From contig OZ253669.1 in the NCBI GenBank assembly GCA_965263375.1, positions 1,302,001 through 1,366,000 of the forward strand: DNA of 64,000 bases. Reading direction: 5' to 3'. This DNA is from JAJFFW01 sp965263375 (lineage in GTDB: Bacteria > Pseudomonadota > Alphaproteobacteria > Caulobacterales > Parvularculaceae). The translations under genes and the position numbers were made by a program. Position 1 is the first letter of the stretch, and every line of letters starts with the position of its first letter. The notes beneath the pieces were generated by a model. The model was not told the origin of the DNA. It worked only from the letters and a program-made list of their open reading frames with translations, and searched no databases. Shown piece after piece: positions 1 to 9,442 of the stretch.

Positions 1-1540
1 GGCCCGTGACACCAAGCTTGGGCCAGAAGAAATTACCCGGGATATTCCGAACGTTTCTGAAGAAGCGCTTCGCAACCTTGACGAGGCGGGCATTACCGCG
101 ATTGGTGCTGAGGTTCATCCGGGCGATATTCTTGTTGGTAAAATCACGCCAAAGGGCGAAAGCCCAATGACGCCAGAGGAAAAACTTCTCCGCGCGATCT
201 TTGGTGAGAAAGCGTCCGATGTTCGCGATACCTCACTGCGCTTGCCGCCTGGGGCGTCTGGCACAATCGTTGAGGTGCGTGTCTTTAACCGTCACGGTGT
301 TGACAAAGACGAGCGCGCAATTGCGATTGAGCGTGAGGAAATTGAGCGTCTTGCTAAAGACCGTGATGACGAATTGGTTATTCTTGAGCGGAACATCTTT
401 TCTCGCTTGAAGCAGCTGCTTCTTGGCAAAAATGCTGTGTCTGGCCCGAAAGAGCTAGAGAAAGGCATTGTTACGGAAGAAAATCTTGGCCTCTTAACGC
501 GCGGTCAATGGTGGAAGGTCGGCCTAGAAGATGAAGCCTCTATGGCTGAGGTTGAGGCCCTGAAAAAGCAATATGATGAAAGCCGTTCACGGCTTGAGGC
601 GCGCTTTGACGACAAGGTCGACAAACTGCGCCGCGGCGATGAGCTGCCGCCAGGGGTGATGAAGATGGTTAAAGTCTTCGTTGCGGTGAAGCGTAAGCTT
701 CAGCCTGGTGATAAAATGGCCGGTCGTCACGGGAACAAAGGTGTTATCTCAAAAATTGCGCCTATCGAGGATATGCCGTTCCTTGAAGACGGCACCGCGG
801 TTGATATCGTTTTGAACCCGCTTGGCGTTCCCTCGCGGATGAACGTTGGGCAGATTCTAGAGACGCACCTCGGTTGGGCGTGCCGGGGCCTTGGTCAACA
901 GATCAAAGAGGTCTTGGAAAATTGGCGTGCGGAACTTGCTGGCCGCGAGGATATGATCGCCAAACTGAAAGATGTATACGGCGAAGATCAAGCCTTGCCG
1001 AGCACGAATGAAGAAGTCAAAGAGCTTGCGGGCAATCTTGTGCGCGGCGTTCCAGTGGCGACGCCGGTTTTTGACGGCGCTGAAGAGAAAAACATTGTTG
1101 AGATGCTTGGCCGCGCTGGCCTTGAAGATTCCGGCCAGGTCACACTCTATGATGGGCGCACGGGCGAACAGTTCGCGCGTCAGGTTACGGTGGGATACAA
1201 GTATCTTCTGAAACTGCACCACCTTGTGGATGATAAGATCCACGCCCGGTCAATCGGTCCTTATTCTCTTGTTACGCAGCAGCCTCTTGGCGGTAAGGCC
1301 CAGTTTGGTGGTCAGCGCTTTGGTGAGATGGAAGTTTGGGCGCTTGAAGCCTATGGCGCGGCTTACACGCTCCAAGAAATGTTGACGGTGAAATCTGACG
1401 ACGTTGCTGGCCGGACGAAAGTCTATGAAGCGATTGTGCGCGGTGACGACAGCTTTGAAGCTGGTATTCCGGAAAGCTTCAATGTTCTTGTTAAAGAAAT
1501 GCGTTCGCTTGGCCTCAATGTTGAGCTGCAGACGAGTTAG
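1..1540 (+). CDS. rpoB: RNA polymerase beta subunit, 3' part
   Basis: This is the last 513 codons of the beta subunit, which forms one jaw of the RNA polymerase core and part of its catalytic cleft. The reading frame is already open at base 2, so the 5' end lies outside the window. Visible are the GRHGNKG segment, which is part of the conserved C-terminal active-site region, and the C-terminal clamp motif EVWALEAYGA. A TAG stop lies 102 nt before rpoC, and the two genes are normally co-transcribed. The protein looks intact over the visible part. Confidence 0.98.
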   Translation, partial: ARDTKLGPEEITRDIPNVSEEALRNLDEAGITAIGAEVHPGDILVGKITPKGESPMTPEEKLLRAIFGEKASDVRDTSLRLPPGASGTIVEVRVFNRHGVDKDERAIAIEREEIERLAKDRDDELVILERNIFSRLKQLLLGKNAVSGPKELEKGIVTEENLGLLTRGQWWKVGLEDEASMAEVEALKKQYDESRSRLEARFDDKVDKLRRGDELPPGVMKMVKVFVAVKRKLQPGDKMAGRHGNKGVISKIAPIEDMPFLEDGTAVDIVLNPLGVPSRMNVGQILETHLGWACRGLGQQIKEVLENWRAELAGREDMIAKLKDVYGEDQALPSTNEEVKELAGNLVRGVPVATPVFDGAEEKNIVEMLGRAGLEDSGQVTLYDGRTGEQFARQVTVGYKYLLKLHHLVDDKIHARSIGPYSLVTQQPLGGKAQFGGQRFGEMEVWALEAYGAAYTLQEMLTVKSDDVAGRTKVYEAIVRGDDSFEAGIPESFNVLVKEMRSLGLNVELQTS

Positions 1541-1642
1541 TAAAATTTGCAGCGTCGATGCATATCAGCGCTGTGATTTCAGTTTTTGATCGCGGACGGA
1601 TTATCCAAACCGCAAAACCGAGTTTTAAAAGCGAGGGTCCCC

Positions 1643-4600
1643 ATGTCCCAGGAAATGATGAACATTTTTAATCCGGTTGCGCCGGTCTCGACGTTCAATC
1701 AGATCCGTATCTCTCTAGCGAGCCCGGAGAAAATCCTCTCCTGGTCGTTTGGTGAGATCAAAAAGCCGGAGACGATCAACTATCGTACGTTCAAGCCTGA
1801 ACGGGACGGCCTTTTCTGCGCCCGGATTTTTGGCCCCGTGAAAGACTATGAATGTCTTTGCGGTAAATATAAGCGCATGAAGTACAAAGGCATCACCTGT
1901 GAAAAGTGTGGTGTTGAAGTTACGTTGACAAAGGTGCGCCGCGACCGCATGGGCCATATTGAGCTTGCGGCGCCAGTTGCGCATATCTGGTTCTTAAAGT
2001 CGCTTCCGTCCAGAATTTCGTTGATGCTGGATATGACATTGAAAGATGTCGAGCGTGTTTTGTATTTTGAATACTACATCGTTATTGAGCCTGGCCTGAC
2101 GCCGATGGAGCCAAACCAGCTTCTGTCAGAAGAAGAGTATATGCAGGCTCAAGAAGAATACGGCGAGGACAGTTTTACGGCTGGCATCGGCGCCGAAGCG
2201 ATCCGCGAGATCCTTTCCAATATGGATCTGGACGGCATCGCAGAGCAGCTAAAAGTTGAGATCGCGGAAGCGACAACTGAGCTGAAGCCGAAAAAACTTG
2301 CCAAGCGTTTGAAGCTGATCAACGCTTTTATCGAAAGCGGCAATCGTCCTGAGTGGATGATTATGACGGTGATCCCTGTGATCCCGCCGGAACTTCGCCC
2401 GCTTGTGCCGCTAGACGGCGGCCGCTTTGCGACCTCCGATTTGAATGATCTGTATCGCCGTGTGATCAACCGGAATAACCGTTTGAAGCGTTTGATAGAG
2501 CTTCGTGCGCCGGACATCATTGTGCGGAACGAAAAGCGGATGCTGCAAGAGGCGGTCGACGCCTTGTTTGACAATGGCCGCCGCGGCCGAGTTATCACTG
2601 GCACCAATAAGCGTCCGTTGAAATCTTTGTCCGATATGCTGAAAGGCAAGCAGGGTCGTTTCCGTCAGAACCTTCTTGGTAAGCGGGTCGACTATTCTGG
2701 TCGTTCGGTGATCGTGGTTGGGCCTGAGCTTAAGCTTCATGAGTGCGGTTTGCCGAAGAAAATGGCGCTGGAGCTGTTTAAGCCGTTTATCTATTCGCGT
2801 CTTGATGCGAAGGGGCTTTCCTCCACCGTTAAACAGGCCAAGAAACTGGTTGAAAAAGAACGTCCCGAAGTGTGGGACATCTTGGACGAGGTGATCCGCG
2901 AACATCCCGTTATGTTGAACCGGGCGCCGACTTTGCACCGTCTTGGCATTCAAGCGTTTGAGCCAAAACTGATTGAAGGTAAAGCAATCCAGCTGCACCC
3001 GCTAGTCTGTACCGCCTTTAACGCCGACTTTGACGGCGACCAAATGGCTGTGCATGTTCCGTTGTCGCTAGAAGCGCAGCTTGAAGCGCGCGTCTTGATG
3101 ATGTCGACGAACAACATCTTGTCGCCAGCAAACGGTAAGCCGATTATTGTTCCCTCACAGGACATTGTTTTGGGCCTTTATTATCTTTCCATCGAGAAAG
3201 ATAATGAGCCGGGCGAGGGCATGGTCTTTTCAAACATTGATGAAATCGAACATGCGCTGGAAGCTGGCGCGGTGACGTTGCACGCTAAAGTTAAAGCCCG
3301 CTGGGAATCCGTTGACCGGGATGGCGCGCCTATCCGCACCGTTGTTGAAACAACGCCAGGCCGGATGAAAATCGCTCAGATGTTGCCCAAAGACGGCAAT
3401 GTGCCATTTGAAGTCATCAACCAGTTATTGACCAAAAAGAGCATTCAGTCGCTGATCGACATTGTCTATCGCCATTGCGGTCAGAAACAGACCGTTATCT
3501 TTGCTGATCATATTATGGGCCTTGGTTTTAAAGAGGCGTGTAAGGCGGGCATCTCTTTCGGTAAAGACGACATGGTTATTCCAACCACGAAGCACGGTCT
3601 TGTTGAAGAGACGCGGTCTTTAGTTCGTGATTACGAACAGCAATATGCGGATGGTTTCATCACCCGCGGCGAGAAGTACAACAAAGTCGTTGATGCTTGG
3701 GCTAAGTGTACGGATAAAATTGCTGACGAGATGATGAAAGAAATCTCGGCCACGAAGGTTGAAAAAGAAACCGGCCGCGAGATGCAAATCAACTCAGTTT
3801 ATATGATGTCTCACTCTGGGGCGCGTGGTTCTCCCGCACAGATGAAACAGCTTGCCGGTATGCGCGGTCTGATGGCGAAACCTTCTGGCGAGATTATTGA
3901 AACGCCAATTATCTCAAACTTTAAAGAAGGCCTGACCGTTCTTGAATACTTTAACTCTACGCACGGCGCGCGGAAGGGGCTTGCTGATACGGCGCTTAAA
4001 ACGGCGAACTCTGGTTATCTTACACGCCGTCTTGTCGATGTTGCGCAGGATTGCATTGTGCGCGAAGTCGATTGCGGTACGGAAAACGGCATCACCTTAG
4101 AGGCTATTGTTCAGGGTGGTGAAACTGTTGTGCCGTTATCTCAGCGAATTTTGGGCCGAACCACGCTTGATCAGCTGGTTCATCCTGACAGCGGCGCCGT
4201 TATTGCGGAAAAAACCACTGAAATTGACGAGGCTTTGGCCGAGGAGATTGAAGGTTCCGGCATTTTAAAGGTCCGTGTTCGTTCTGTTCTAACTTGTGAG
4301 TCGAAATCGGGCGTTTGCGGCGCATGCTATGGTCGTGATTTGGCCCGCGGCAGCCACGTCAATATCGGCGAGGCGGTTGGCGTGATCGCGGCGCAGTCAA
4401 TTGGTGAGCCGGGCACTCAGCTTACCATGCGGACATTCCACGTTGGCGGTACGGCGCAGGTTGGTGACACTTCCTTTATTGAGGCCAGCCACGAGGGTAA
4501 AATCTCTCTTGAAAACCGAAATGTCGTTAAAAACTCCGATGGCGACTTGATGGTGATGGGCCGTAACACGCTCGTTAAAATCATAGATGCTGACGGTGTT

Positions 4601-5950
4601 GCTCAGGCTTCTTACAAGGTTACCTATGGCACCAAGTTGCGGATTGATGACGGCGACACCGTTACGCGCGGCCAACGTCTGGCTGACTGGGACCCTTACA
4701 CAATCCCGATCTTGACGGAACTTGGCGGCAAGGTGAAATTTGAAGATCTGCAAGAAGGCTTTTCAATGCAGGTTGTCGCTGATGAGGCGACGGGTATTGC
4801 CAGCCGCGTGGTCACCGACTGGCGATCAAACCCTCGCGCGGCTGATCTGAAACCGGCTATTGCGGTCGTTGATGATGAAGGCATCCCGCTCACCTTAGAA
4901 GGCGGCGGGGAGGCGCGTTACACCCTGCCTGTGGATGCTATTCTTTCTGTTGAGGATGGTGATTCGGTTCGTGTTGGCGACGCGTTGGCGCGTATCCCGA
5001 CGGAAGGCGCGAAAACTAAAGACATTACCGGTGGTCTGCCGCGGGTTGCGGAATTGTTTGAAGCGCGACGTCCGAAGGATCATGCGATTATCGCGGACAC
5101 GGATGGACGTGTTGAATTTGGCCGCGACTATAAAAACAAACGTCGTATCCGGATTGTTCCAACCGATGAAAGCTTAGAACCTTCTGATTACCTTGTGCCG
5201 AAAGGCAAGCACATCACCGTGCAGGAAGGTGATTTCATTGCAAAAGGCGAATATCTGATGGACGGCAATCCTGCGCCTCATGATATTCTCCAGATTATGG
5301 GTATTGAGGCGCTTGCCGATTACCTCATTAACGAGATCCAGGAAGTCTACCGTCTACAGGGCGTTCCGATTAACGATAAGCACATCGAAGTCATCGTGCG
5401 TCAGATGTTGCAGAAGATCGAAATCTCAGATCCTGGTGATTCGCTTTATATGAAAGACGAGCAAGTTGATCGTCTCGAATATGAAGAAACAAATGAGCGG
5501 CTGGAAAATGAGGGCAAGAACCCCGCTGTCGGCGCGCCGGTTCTTCTGGGTATCACAAAAGCGTCTCTGCAGACGCGTTCGTTTATCTCAGCGGCGTCAT
5601 TCCAGGAAACAACGCGCGTTCTCACGGACGCGGCCGTTAATGGTAAAATCGATAGCCTCGAAGGTTTGAAGGAAAACGTGATCGTTGGTCGCTTGATACC
5701 GGCTGGCACCGGCGGCCAGATGGCCCGTCACCAGATCGAAGCGGATCGCCGTGATATGGTTCTGCTGGAAGAACGTACAAAGCGCTTGGCGACTGCGTTG
5801 CCTGCACCGGGAGAGGCTGTCCAGGGCGAGGCAGTTGAAATGTCGATATCGGCTGACGCCCAGCCTGTGGTTTTTGAAGAAGCCGCGCCGGCTCCAGCAA
5901 CTGAAGTTGAAGAATCAACGCCAGGGGATACCGCTCCAGCCGCTGAATAG
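1643..5950 (+). CDS. rpoC: RNA polymerase beta' subunit
   Basis: This is the catalytic beta' subunit (1435 aa). The zinc-ribbon cysteines are at residues 71, 73, 86 and 89. The active-site loop NADFDGDQ starts at about residue 460 and its three aspartates bind magnesium. A second cysteine cluster (CESKSGVCGAC) starts near residue 885, followed by the bridge-helix/trigger-loop region (GVIAAQSIGEPGTQL). The C-terminal 40 residues are an Ala/Glu/Pro-rich tail. The frame is open from a TTG at 1586, but ATG 1643 is preferred because GCGAGGG lies 5 nt upstream and the protein then begins MSQEMMN as in relatives. Confidence 0.98.
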   Translation: MSQEMMNIFNPVAPVSTFNQIRISLASPEKILSWSFGEIKKPETINYRTFKPERDGLFCARIFGPVKDYECLCGKYKRMKYKGITCEKCGVEVTLTKVRRDRMGHIELAAPVAHIWFLKSLPSRISLMLDMTLKDVERVLYFEYYIVIEPGLTPMEPNQLLSEEEYMQAQEEYGEDSFTAGIGAEAIREILSNMDLDGIAEQLKVEIAEATTELKPKKLAKRLKLINAFIESGNRPEWMIMTVIPVIPPELRPLVPLDGGRFATSDLNDLYRRVINRNNRLKRLIELRAPDIIVRNEKRMLQEAVDALFDNGRRGRVITGTNKRPLKSLSDMLKGKQGRFRQNLLGKRVDYSGRSVIVVGPELKLHECGLPKKMALELFKPFIYSRLDAKGLSSTVKQAKKLVEKERPEVWDILDEVIREHPVMLNRAPTLHRLGIQAFEPKLIEGKAIQLHPLVCTAFNADFDGDQMAVHVPLSLEAQLEARVLMMSTNNILSPANGKPIIVPSQDIVLGLYYLSIEKDNEPGEGMVFSNIDEIEHALEAGAVTLHAKVKARWESVDRDGAPIRTVVETTPGRMKIAQMLPKDGNVPFEVINQLLTKKSIQSLIDIVYRHCGQKQTVIFADHIMGLGFKEACKAGISFGKDDMVIPTTKHGLVEETRSLVRDYEQQYADGFITRGEKYNKVVDAWAKCTDKIADEMMKEISATKVEKETGREMQINSVYMMSHSGARGSPAQMKQLAGMRGLMAKPSGEIIETPIISNFKEGLTVLEYFNSTHGARKGLADTALKTANSGYLTRRLVDVAQDCIVREVDCGTENGITLEAIVQGGETVVPLSQRILGRTTLDQLVHPDSGAVIAEKTTEIDEALAEEIEGSGILKVRVRSVLTCESKSGVCGACYGRDLARGSHVNIGEAVGVIAAQSIGEPGTQLTMRTFHVGGTAQVGDTSFIEASHEGKISLENRNVVKNSDGDLMVMGRNTLVKIIDADGVAQASYKVTYGTKLRIDDGDTVTRGQRLADWDPYTIPILTELGGKVKFEDLQEGFSMQVVADEATGIASRVVTDWRSNPRAADLKPAIAVVDDEGIPLTLEGGGEARYTLPVDAILSVEDGDSVRVGDALARIPTEGAKTKDITGGLPRVAELFEARRPKDHAIIADTDGRVEFGRDYKNKRRIRIVPTDESLEPSDYLVPKGKHITVQEGDFIAKGEYLMDGNPAPHDILQIMGIEALADYLINEIQEVYRLQGVPINDKHIEVIVRQMLQKIEISDPGDSLYMKDEQVDRLEYEETNERLENEGKNPAVGAPVLLGITKASLQTRSFISAASFQETTRVLTDAAVNGKIDSLEGLKENVIVGRLIPAGTGGQMARHQIEADRRDMVLLEERTKRLATALPAPGEAVQGEAVEMSISADAQPVVFEEAAPAPATEVEESTPGDTAPAAE

Positions 5951-5982
5951 GATTGGGTGTCTCACCCCCATTAACAAAAAAG

Positions 5983-6007
5983 CCAGCGGTTTTCCGCTGG
6001 TTTTTTT
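5983..6007 (+). terminator. Intrinsic terminator after rpoC
   Basis: A perfect 7-bp stem, CCAGCGG with CCGCTGG, has a TTTT loop and is followed by seven T. Six A precede the stem, so it could also act in the opposite direction. It begins 32 nt after the rpoC stop and separates rpoBC from the rpsL operon. Confidence 0.93.
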
Positions 6008-6089
6008 ATGTTTTTGTGGTTTGCCTGCTGCGTGCGCGCATTGTTTGAAAATAAACCGCGTTAAACGGGTAAATTTTCATGTTAGCATG

Positions 6090-6118
6090 TTGACCCGAGG
6101 GCGCGGCGGATATATTAA
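6090..6118 (+). promoter_or_regulatory. Probable promoter of the rpsL-rpsG-fusA-tuf operon
   Basis: TTGACC at 6090-6095 and TATTAA at 6113-6118 are 17 bp apart, lying between the rpoC terminator and rpsL. The implied start near 6125 leaves a leader of about 265 nt. The 439-base gene-free stretch 5951-6389 otherwise holds the terminator and one clear stem-loop. I see no credible coding frame in it. Confidence 0.55.
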
Positions 6119-6205
6119 GCGCGCTTGCTGGATGGTTGGCCGTCAACCGCGCCTTGTCGCCTTGAAACGCAACCGAGCCTAGCTATGAGTTTAATGTCGA
6201 TGGAA

Positions 6206-6231
6206 GCGTTCCACGAACGATCGTGGCACGC
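6206..6231 (+). other. Stem-loop in the rpsL leader
   Basis: GCGT, one mismatch, then CCACGA pairs with TCGTGG and ACGC around an ACGA loop, giving ten pairs. No T-run follows, so it is not a terminator. It could be a regulatory leader structure, but no known ribosomal-protein leader is recognised. Confidence 0.4.
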
Positions 6232-6389
6232 TGTTTGGCGTCATGACGGTGAGCAATTTTGAGCTTGCCGGGCGTCTTCGTCGTCGCTTACCCGCTTTCT
6301 TCGTCTTGGCGATGGATTAGGCGGGGCAAAACGCCCATTTGGGCAAAGTTAAAGGGCCCATAGGGCGATAAGAGGAATTTGGAGCGCGA

Positions 6390-6761
6390 ATGCCAACGAT
6401 CCAACAGCTTATTCGCAAGCCGCGGAAGCCGAAGCGCAAGATTAATAAAGTGCCGGCTATGGAAGCATGTCCGCAAAAGCGCGGCGTGTGCACCCGTGTT
6501 TATACGACGACGCCGAAAAAACCGAACTCCGCTTTGCGGAAGGTTGCTAAGATTCGTTTGACCAATGGCTATGAAGTCATTGGCTATATCCCGGGCGAAG
6601 GGCACAATCTTCAGGAGCACTCAGTGGTCTTGATCCGTGGCGGTCGTGTGAAAGACCTTCCAGGTGTTCGTTATCATGTCCTGCGCGGCGTTCTAGATAC
6701 GCAAGGGGTTAAAGACCGTAAACAGCGTCGTTCAAAATACGGCGCGAAGCGTCCGAAGTAG
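6390..6761 (+). CDS. rpsL: Ribosomal protein uS12
   Basis: This 123-aa 30S protein sits at the decoding centre. The TTTPKKPNSALRK loop is intact with Lys43, and the second loop GGRVKDLPG has Lys88 and Asp89. Lys43 and Lys88 are the residues found in streptomycin-sensitive strains, and Asp89 is the site methylthiolated by RimO in other bacteria. GAGGAATTTGGAG precedes the ATG. It is the first gene of the str operon, 12 nt before rpsG. Confidence 0.98.
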   Translation: MPTIQQLIRKPRKPKRKINKVPAMEACPQKRGVCTRVYTTTPKKPNSALRKVAKIRLTNGYEVIGYIPGEGHNLQEHSVVLIRGGRVKDLPGVRYHVLRGVLDTQGVKDRKQRRSKYGAKRPK

Positions 6762-6773
6762 GGGTAAAGATCT

Positions 6774-7244
6774 ATGTCACGTCGTCACCGCGCAGAAAAA
6801 CGCGTCGTCCACCCCGACCCAAAATTTGGGGATAAGACGATCTCTAAGTTTATGAACTACGTTATGCTTGACGGTAAAAAGTCAGCGGCTGAAAAAATCG
6901 TCTATGGGGCTCTTGATAAGATTGAGGGCAAGCTAAAGCGCCCGCCGGTTGAGCTCTTTAAGGAAGCCCTCGACAATGTGACGCCAGCTATTGAGGTTCG
7001 TTCACGCCGTGTTGGTGGTGCGACTTATCAGGTGCCGGTTGAAGTTCGTCCTGACCGTAAAATTGCTCTTGCGATGCGCTGGATTATTGCTGCTGCGCGC
7101 GGGCGTAATGAAACAACGATGGTTGACCGGTTATCGAATGAATTAATGGACGCAGTGCAAAATCGCGGCGCCGCCGTTAAAAAGCGCGAAGATACGCATC
7201 GTATGGCGGAAGCCAACCGGGCGTTCTCTCATTATCGTTGGTAG
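6774..7244 (+). CDS. rpsG: Ribosomal protein uS7
   Basis: This 156-aa protein, the usual bacterial length, binds the 3' major domain of 16S rRNA and starts assembly of the 30S head. It begins MSRRHRAEKR and contains the conserved GGATYQVPVEVRP segment and the C-terminal REDTHRMAEAN. It lies between rpsL (12-nt gap) and fusA (27-nt gap). In enterobacteria uS7 is the autogenous repressor of this operon, but I cannot tell from sequence whether that holds here. Confidence 0.98.
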   Translation: MSRRHRAEKRVVHPDPKFGDKTISKFMNYVMLDGKKSAAEKIVYGALDKIEGKLKRPPVELFKEALDNVTPAIEVRSRRVGGATYQVPVEVRPDRKIALAMRWIIAAARGRNETTMVDRLSNELMDAVQNRGAAVKKREDTHRMAEANRAFSHYRW

Positions 7245-7271
7245 ATATCGCTTAGTTAAGGAACTGGTCCT

Positions 7272-9350
7272 ATGGCCCGTACGCATAAAATTGAAGATTA
7301 CCGCAATTTCGGCATTATGGCCCATATTGATGCGGGTAAAACGACGACGACAGAGCGCGTCCTGTATTATACGGGTAAGAGCCACAAGATTGGCGAAGTT
7401 CATGATGGTGCGGCCACGATGGACTGGATGGAGCAGGAGCAAGAGCGCGGCATTACGATTACATCTGCTGCGACGACCTGTTTTTGGAATGATAAGCGTC
7501 TGAACATTATTGACACGCCAGGTCACGTTGACTTCACAATTGAAGTTGAACGTTCGTTGCGTGTTCTTGATGGCGCTGTTGCGCTTCTTGATGCGAACGC
7601 CGGTGTTGAGCCGCAAACGGAAACGGTTTGGCGTCAGGGCGATAAGTATAACGTGCCGCGCATGTTTTTCATCAACAAGATGGATAAGCTGGGCGCTGAT
7701 TTTTATAACTCTGTTGACACGATCCATGACCGCCTGGCGGCGAAAACAGTCATTTTGCAGTTGCCGGTTGGTGCTGAAAGTGAATTTGCTGGCGTGATTG
7801 ATCTTCTCAAGATGAAGGCGATCATCTGGGACGCTGAAGATCTTGGTGCTTCTTTTCACGAGGAAGATATTCCTGCTGACCTTGCTGACAAGGCAGCTGA
7901 GTATCGGGAAAAAATGATCGAAACCGTCGTCGAGTTAGACGAAGAGGTTATGGAAGCCTATTTGGAAGGTAATGAGCCTGACAACGAAACGATCAAACGA
8001 TTGATCCGCAAGGGCACATGTAACGTTGATTTCCACCCGGTTCTTTGTGGTTCAGCCTTTAAGAACAAGGGCGTTCAGCCGATGCTTGACGCGGTTGTGG
8101 ATTATCTGCCAAGCCCTGTTGAGGTTCCTTCGATTAAGGGTATTCATCCTGATACAGAAGAAGAGCTTACGCGCCCTTCATCTGATGATGAGCCGCTTGC
8201 TATGCTGGCCTTTAAGATCATGAACGACCCATTTGTTGGTTCGTTGACATTCTGCCGGATTTACTCTGGCAAGCTTGACCAAGGCGGGTTCACGATGAAC
8301 ACCGTTAAGGGCAAGAAAGAGCGCGTCGGTCGTATGTATATGATGCACTCTGATGATCGCGAAGATATTAAAGAGGCTTATGCGGGCGATATCGTTGCGA
8401 TCGCTGGTTTGAAAGATACGACAACGGGCGACACGCTTTGTGAAGCGGCAAAGCCTGTTATCCTTGAGCGGATGGAATTCCCTGATCCGGTTATTGAGCT
8501 TGCGGTTGAGCCAAAAACAAAAGCTGACCAGGAAAAAATGGGTATTGCGTTGCAGCGCTTGGCGGCCGAAGATCCATCGTTCCGTGTTTCTTCTGATGAA
8601 GAAAGCGGCCAGACGATTATTAAAGGTATGGGCGAGCTTCACCTCGACATTCTTGTTGATCGAATGAAGCGCGAGTTTAATGTTGAAGCCAATATTGGCG
8701 CGCCGTCTGTTGCTTATCGTGAAACGATCACAAAAGAGGCGGATATCGATTATACGCACAAGAAGCAGTCTGGTGGTTCTGGCCAGTTTGCGCGCGTTAA
8801 ATTCCGTGTTATCCCTCAAGATCCTGGAGAGGGGTATGAGTTCGAGAGCCAGATCGTTGGCGGCTCTATTCCTAAAGAATATATTCCAGGCGTTGAAAAA
8901 GGTCTGGATTCTATTCGCGAAGCAGGTCTTCTTGCTGGCTTCCCGATCTTAGACTTTAAAGTTGAGCTTTATGACGGCGCGTTCCACGATGTCGACTCAT
9001 CAGTTCTCGCTTTTGAAATCGCAGCTCGTGGCGCGATGCGCGAAAATAAAGGTGATTTGGGCCTAGCATTGCTTGAGCCAGTCATGAAAGTGGAAGTTGT
9101 GACGCCGGATGAGTATACCGGCACCGTTATCGGCGACCTTAATTCTCGGCGTGGTCAGATTCAGGACCAAGAGATGCGCGGCAACGCGACCGTCGTTAAC
9201 GCCATGGTTCCCTTGGCCAACATGTTTGGCTATGTGAATAACCTTCGTTCCGCCACCCAAGGGCGTGCAAACTATACAATGCAATTCGATCATTATGATC
9301 GGGTGCCTAAAGCGGTTGAGGACGAAGTACGGGCCAAGCTTGCTGGTTAG
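7272..9350 (+). CDS. fusA: Elongation factor G
   Basis: This 692-aa GTPase drives translocation and, with RRF, ribosome recycling. G-domain motifs are AHIDAGKTTTTE (P-loop), DTPGHVDF (switch II) and NKMD. Domain IV carries the conserved GGSGQFARV stretch, and the C-terminal domain V is complete. AAGGAACTGG lies ahead of the ATG. It is in the normal str-operon position, with tuf 92 nt downstream. Confidence 0.98.
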   Translation: MARTHKIEDYRNFGIMAHIDAGKTTTTERVLYYTGKSHKIGEVHDGAATMDWMEQEQERGITITSAATTCFWNDKRLNIIDTPGHVDFTIEVERSLRVLDGAVALLDANAGVEPQTETVWRQGDKYNVPRMFFINKMDKLGADFYNSVDTIHDRLAAKTVILQLPVGAESEFAGVIDLLKMKAIIWDAEDLGASFHEEDIPADLADKAAEYREKMIETVVELDEEVMEAYLEGNEPDNETIKRLIRKGTCNVDFHPVLCGSAFKNKGVQPMLDAVVDYLPSPVEVPSIKGIHPDTEEELTRPSSDDEPLAMLAFKIMNDPFVGSLTFCRIYSGKLDQGGFTMNTVKGKKERVGRMYMMHSDDREDIKEAYAGDIVAIAGLKDTTTGDTLCEAAKPVILERMEFPDPVIELAVEPKTKADQEKMGIALQRLAAEDPSFRVSSDEESGQTIIKGMGELHLDILVDRMKREFNVEANIGAPSVAYRETITKEADIDYTHKKQSGGSGQFARVKFRVIPQDPGEGYEFESQIVGGSIPKEYIPGVEKGLDSIREAGLLAGFPILDFKVELYDGAFHDVDSSVLAFEIAARGAMRENKGDLGLALLEPVMKVEVVTPDEYTGTVIGDLNSRRGQIQDQEMRGNATVVNAMVPLANMFGYVNNLRSATQGRANYTMQFDHYDRVPKAVEDEVRAKLAG

Positions 9351-9442
9351 TATAGGCCCTTTGGACGAAACAAGGATTGCTTCACGAGTATCTCGAGGCT
9401 GTAGCGAAAAGTTAGTTAAGACGTCAGAATACGGAGAAGAAG

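Noticed and set aside
2411..2998. Long minus-strand open frame inside rpoC
   Set aside because: It is antisense to conserved rpoC codons, has no recognisable domain or ribosome site, and is explained by codon bias of the real gene.
5751..6182. Plus-strand frame running from the rpoC 3' end into the spacer
   Set aside because: It overlaps rpoC in another frame, crosses the terminator, and its sequence shows no protein-like features.
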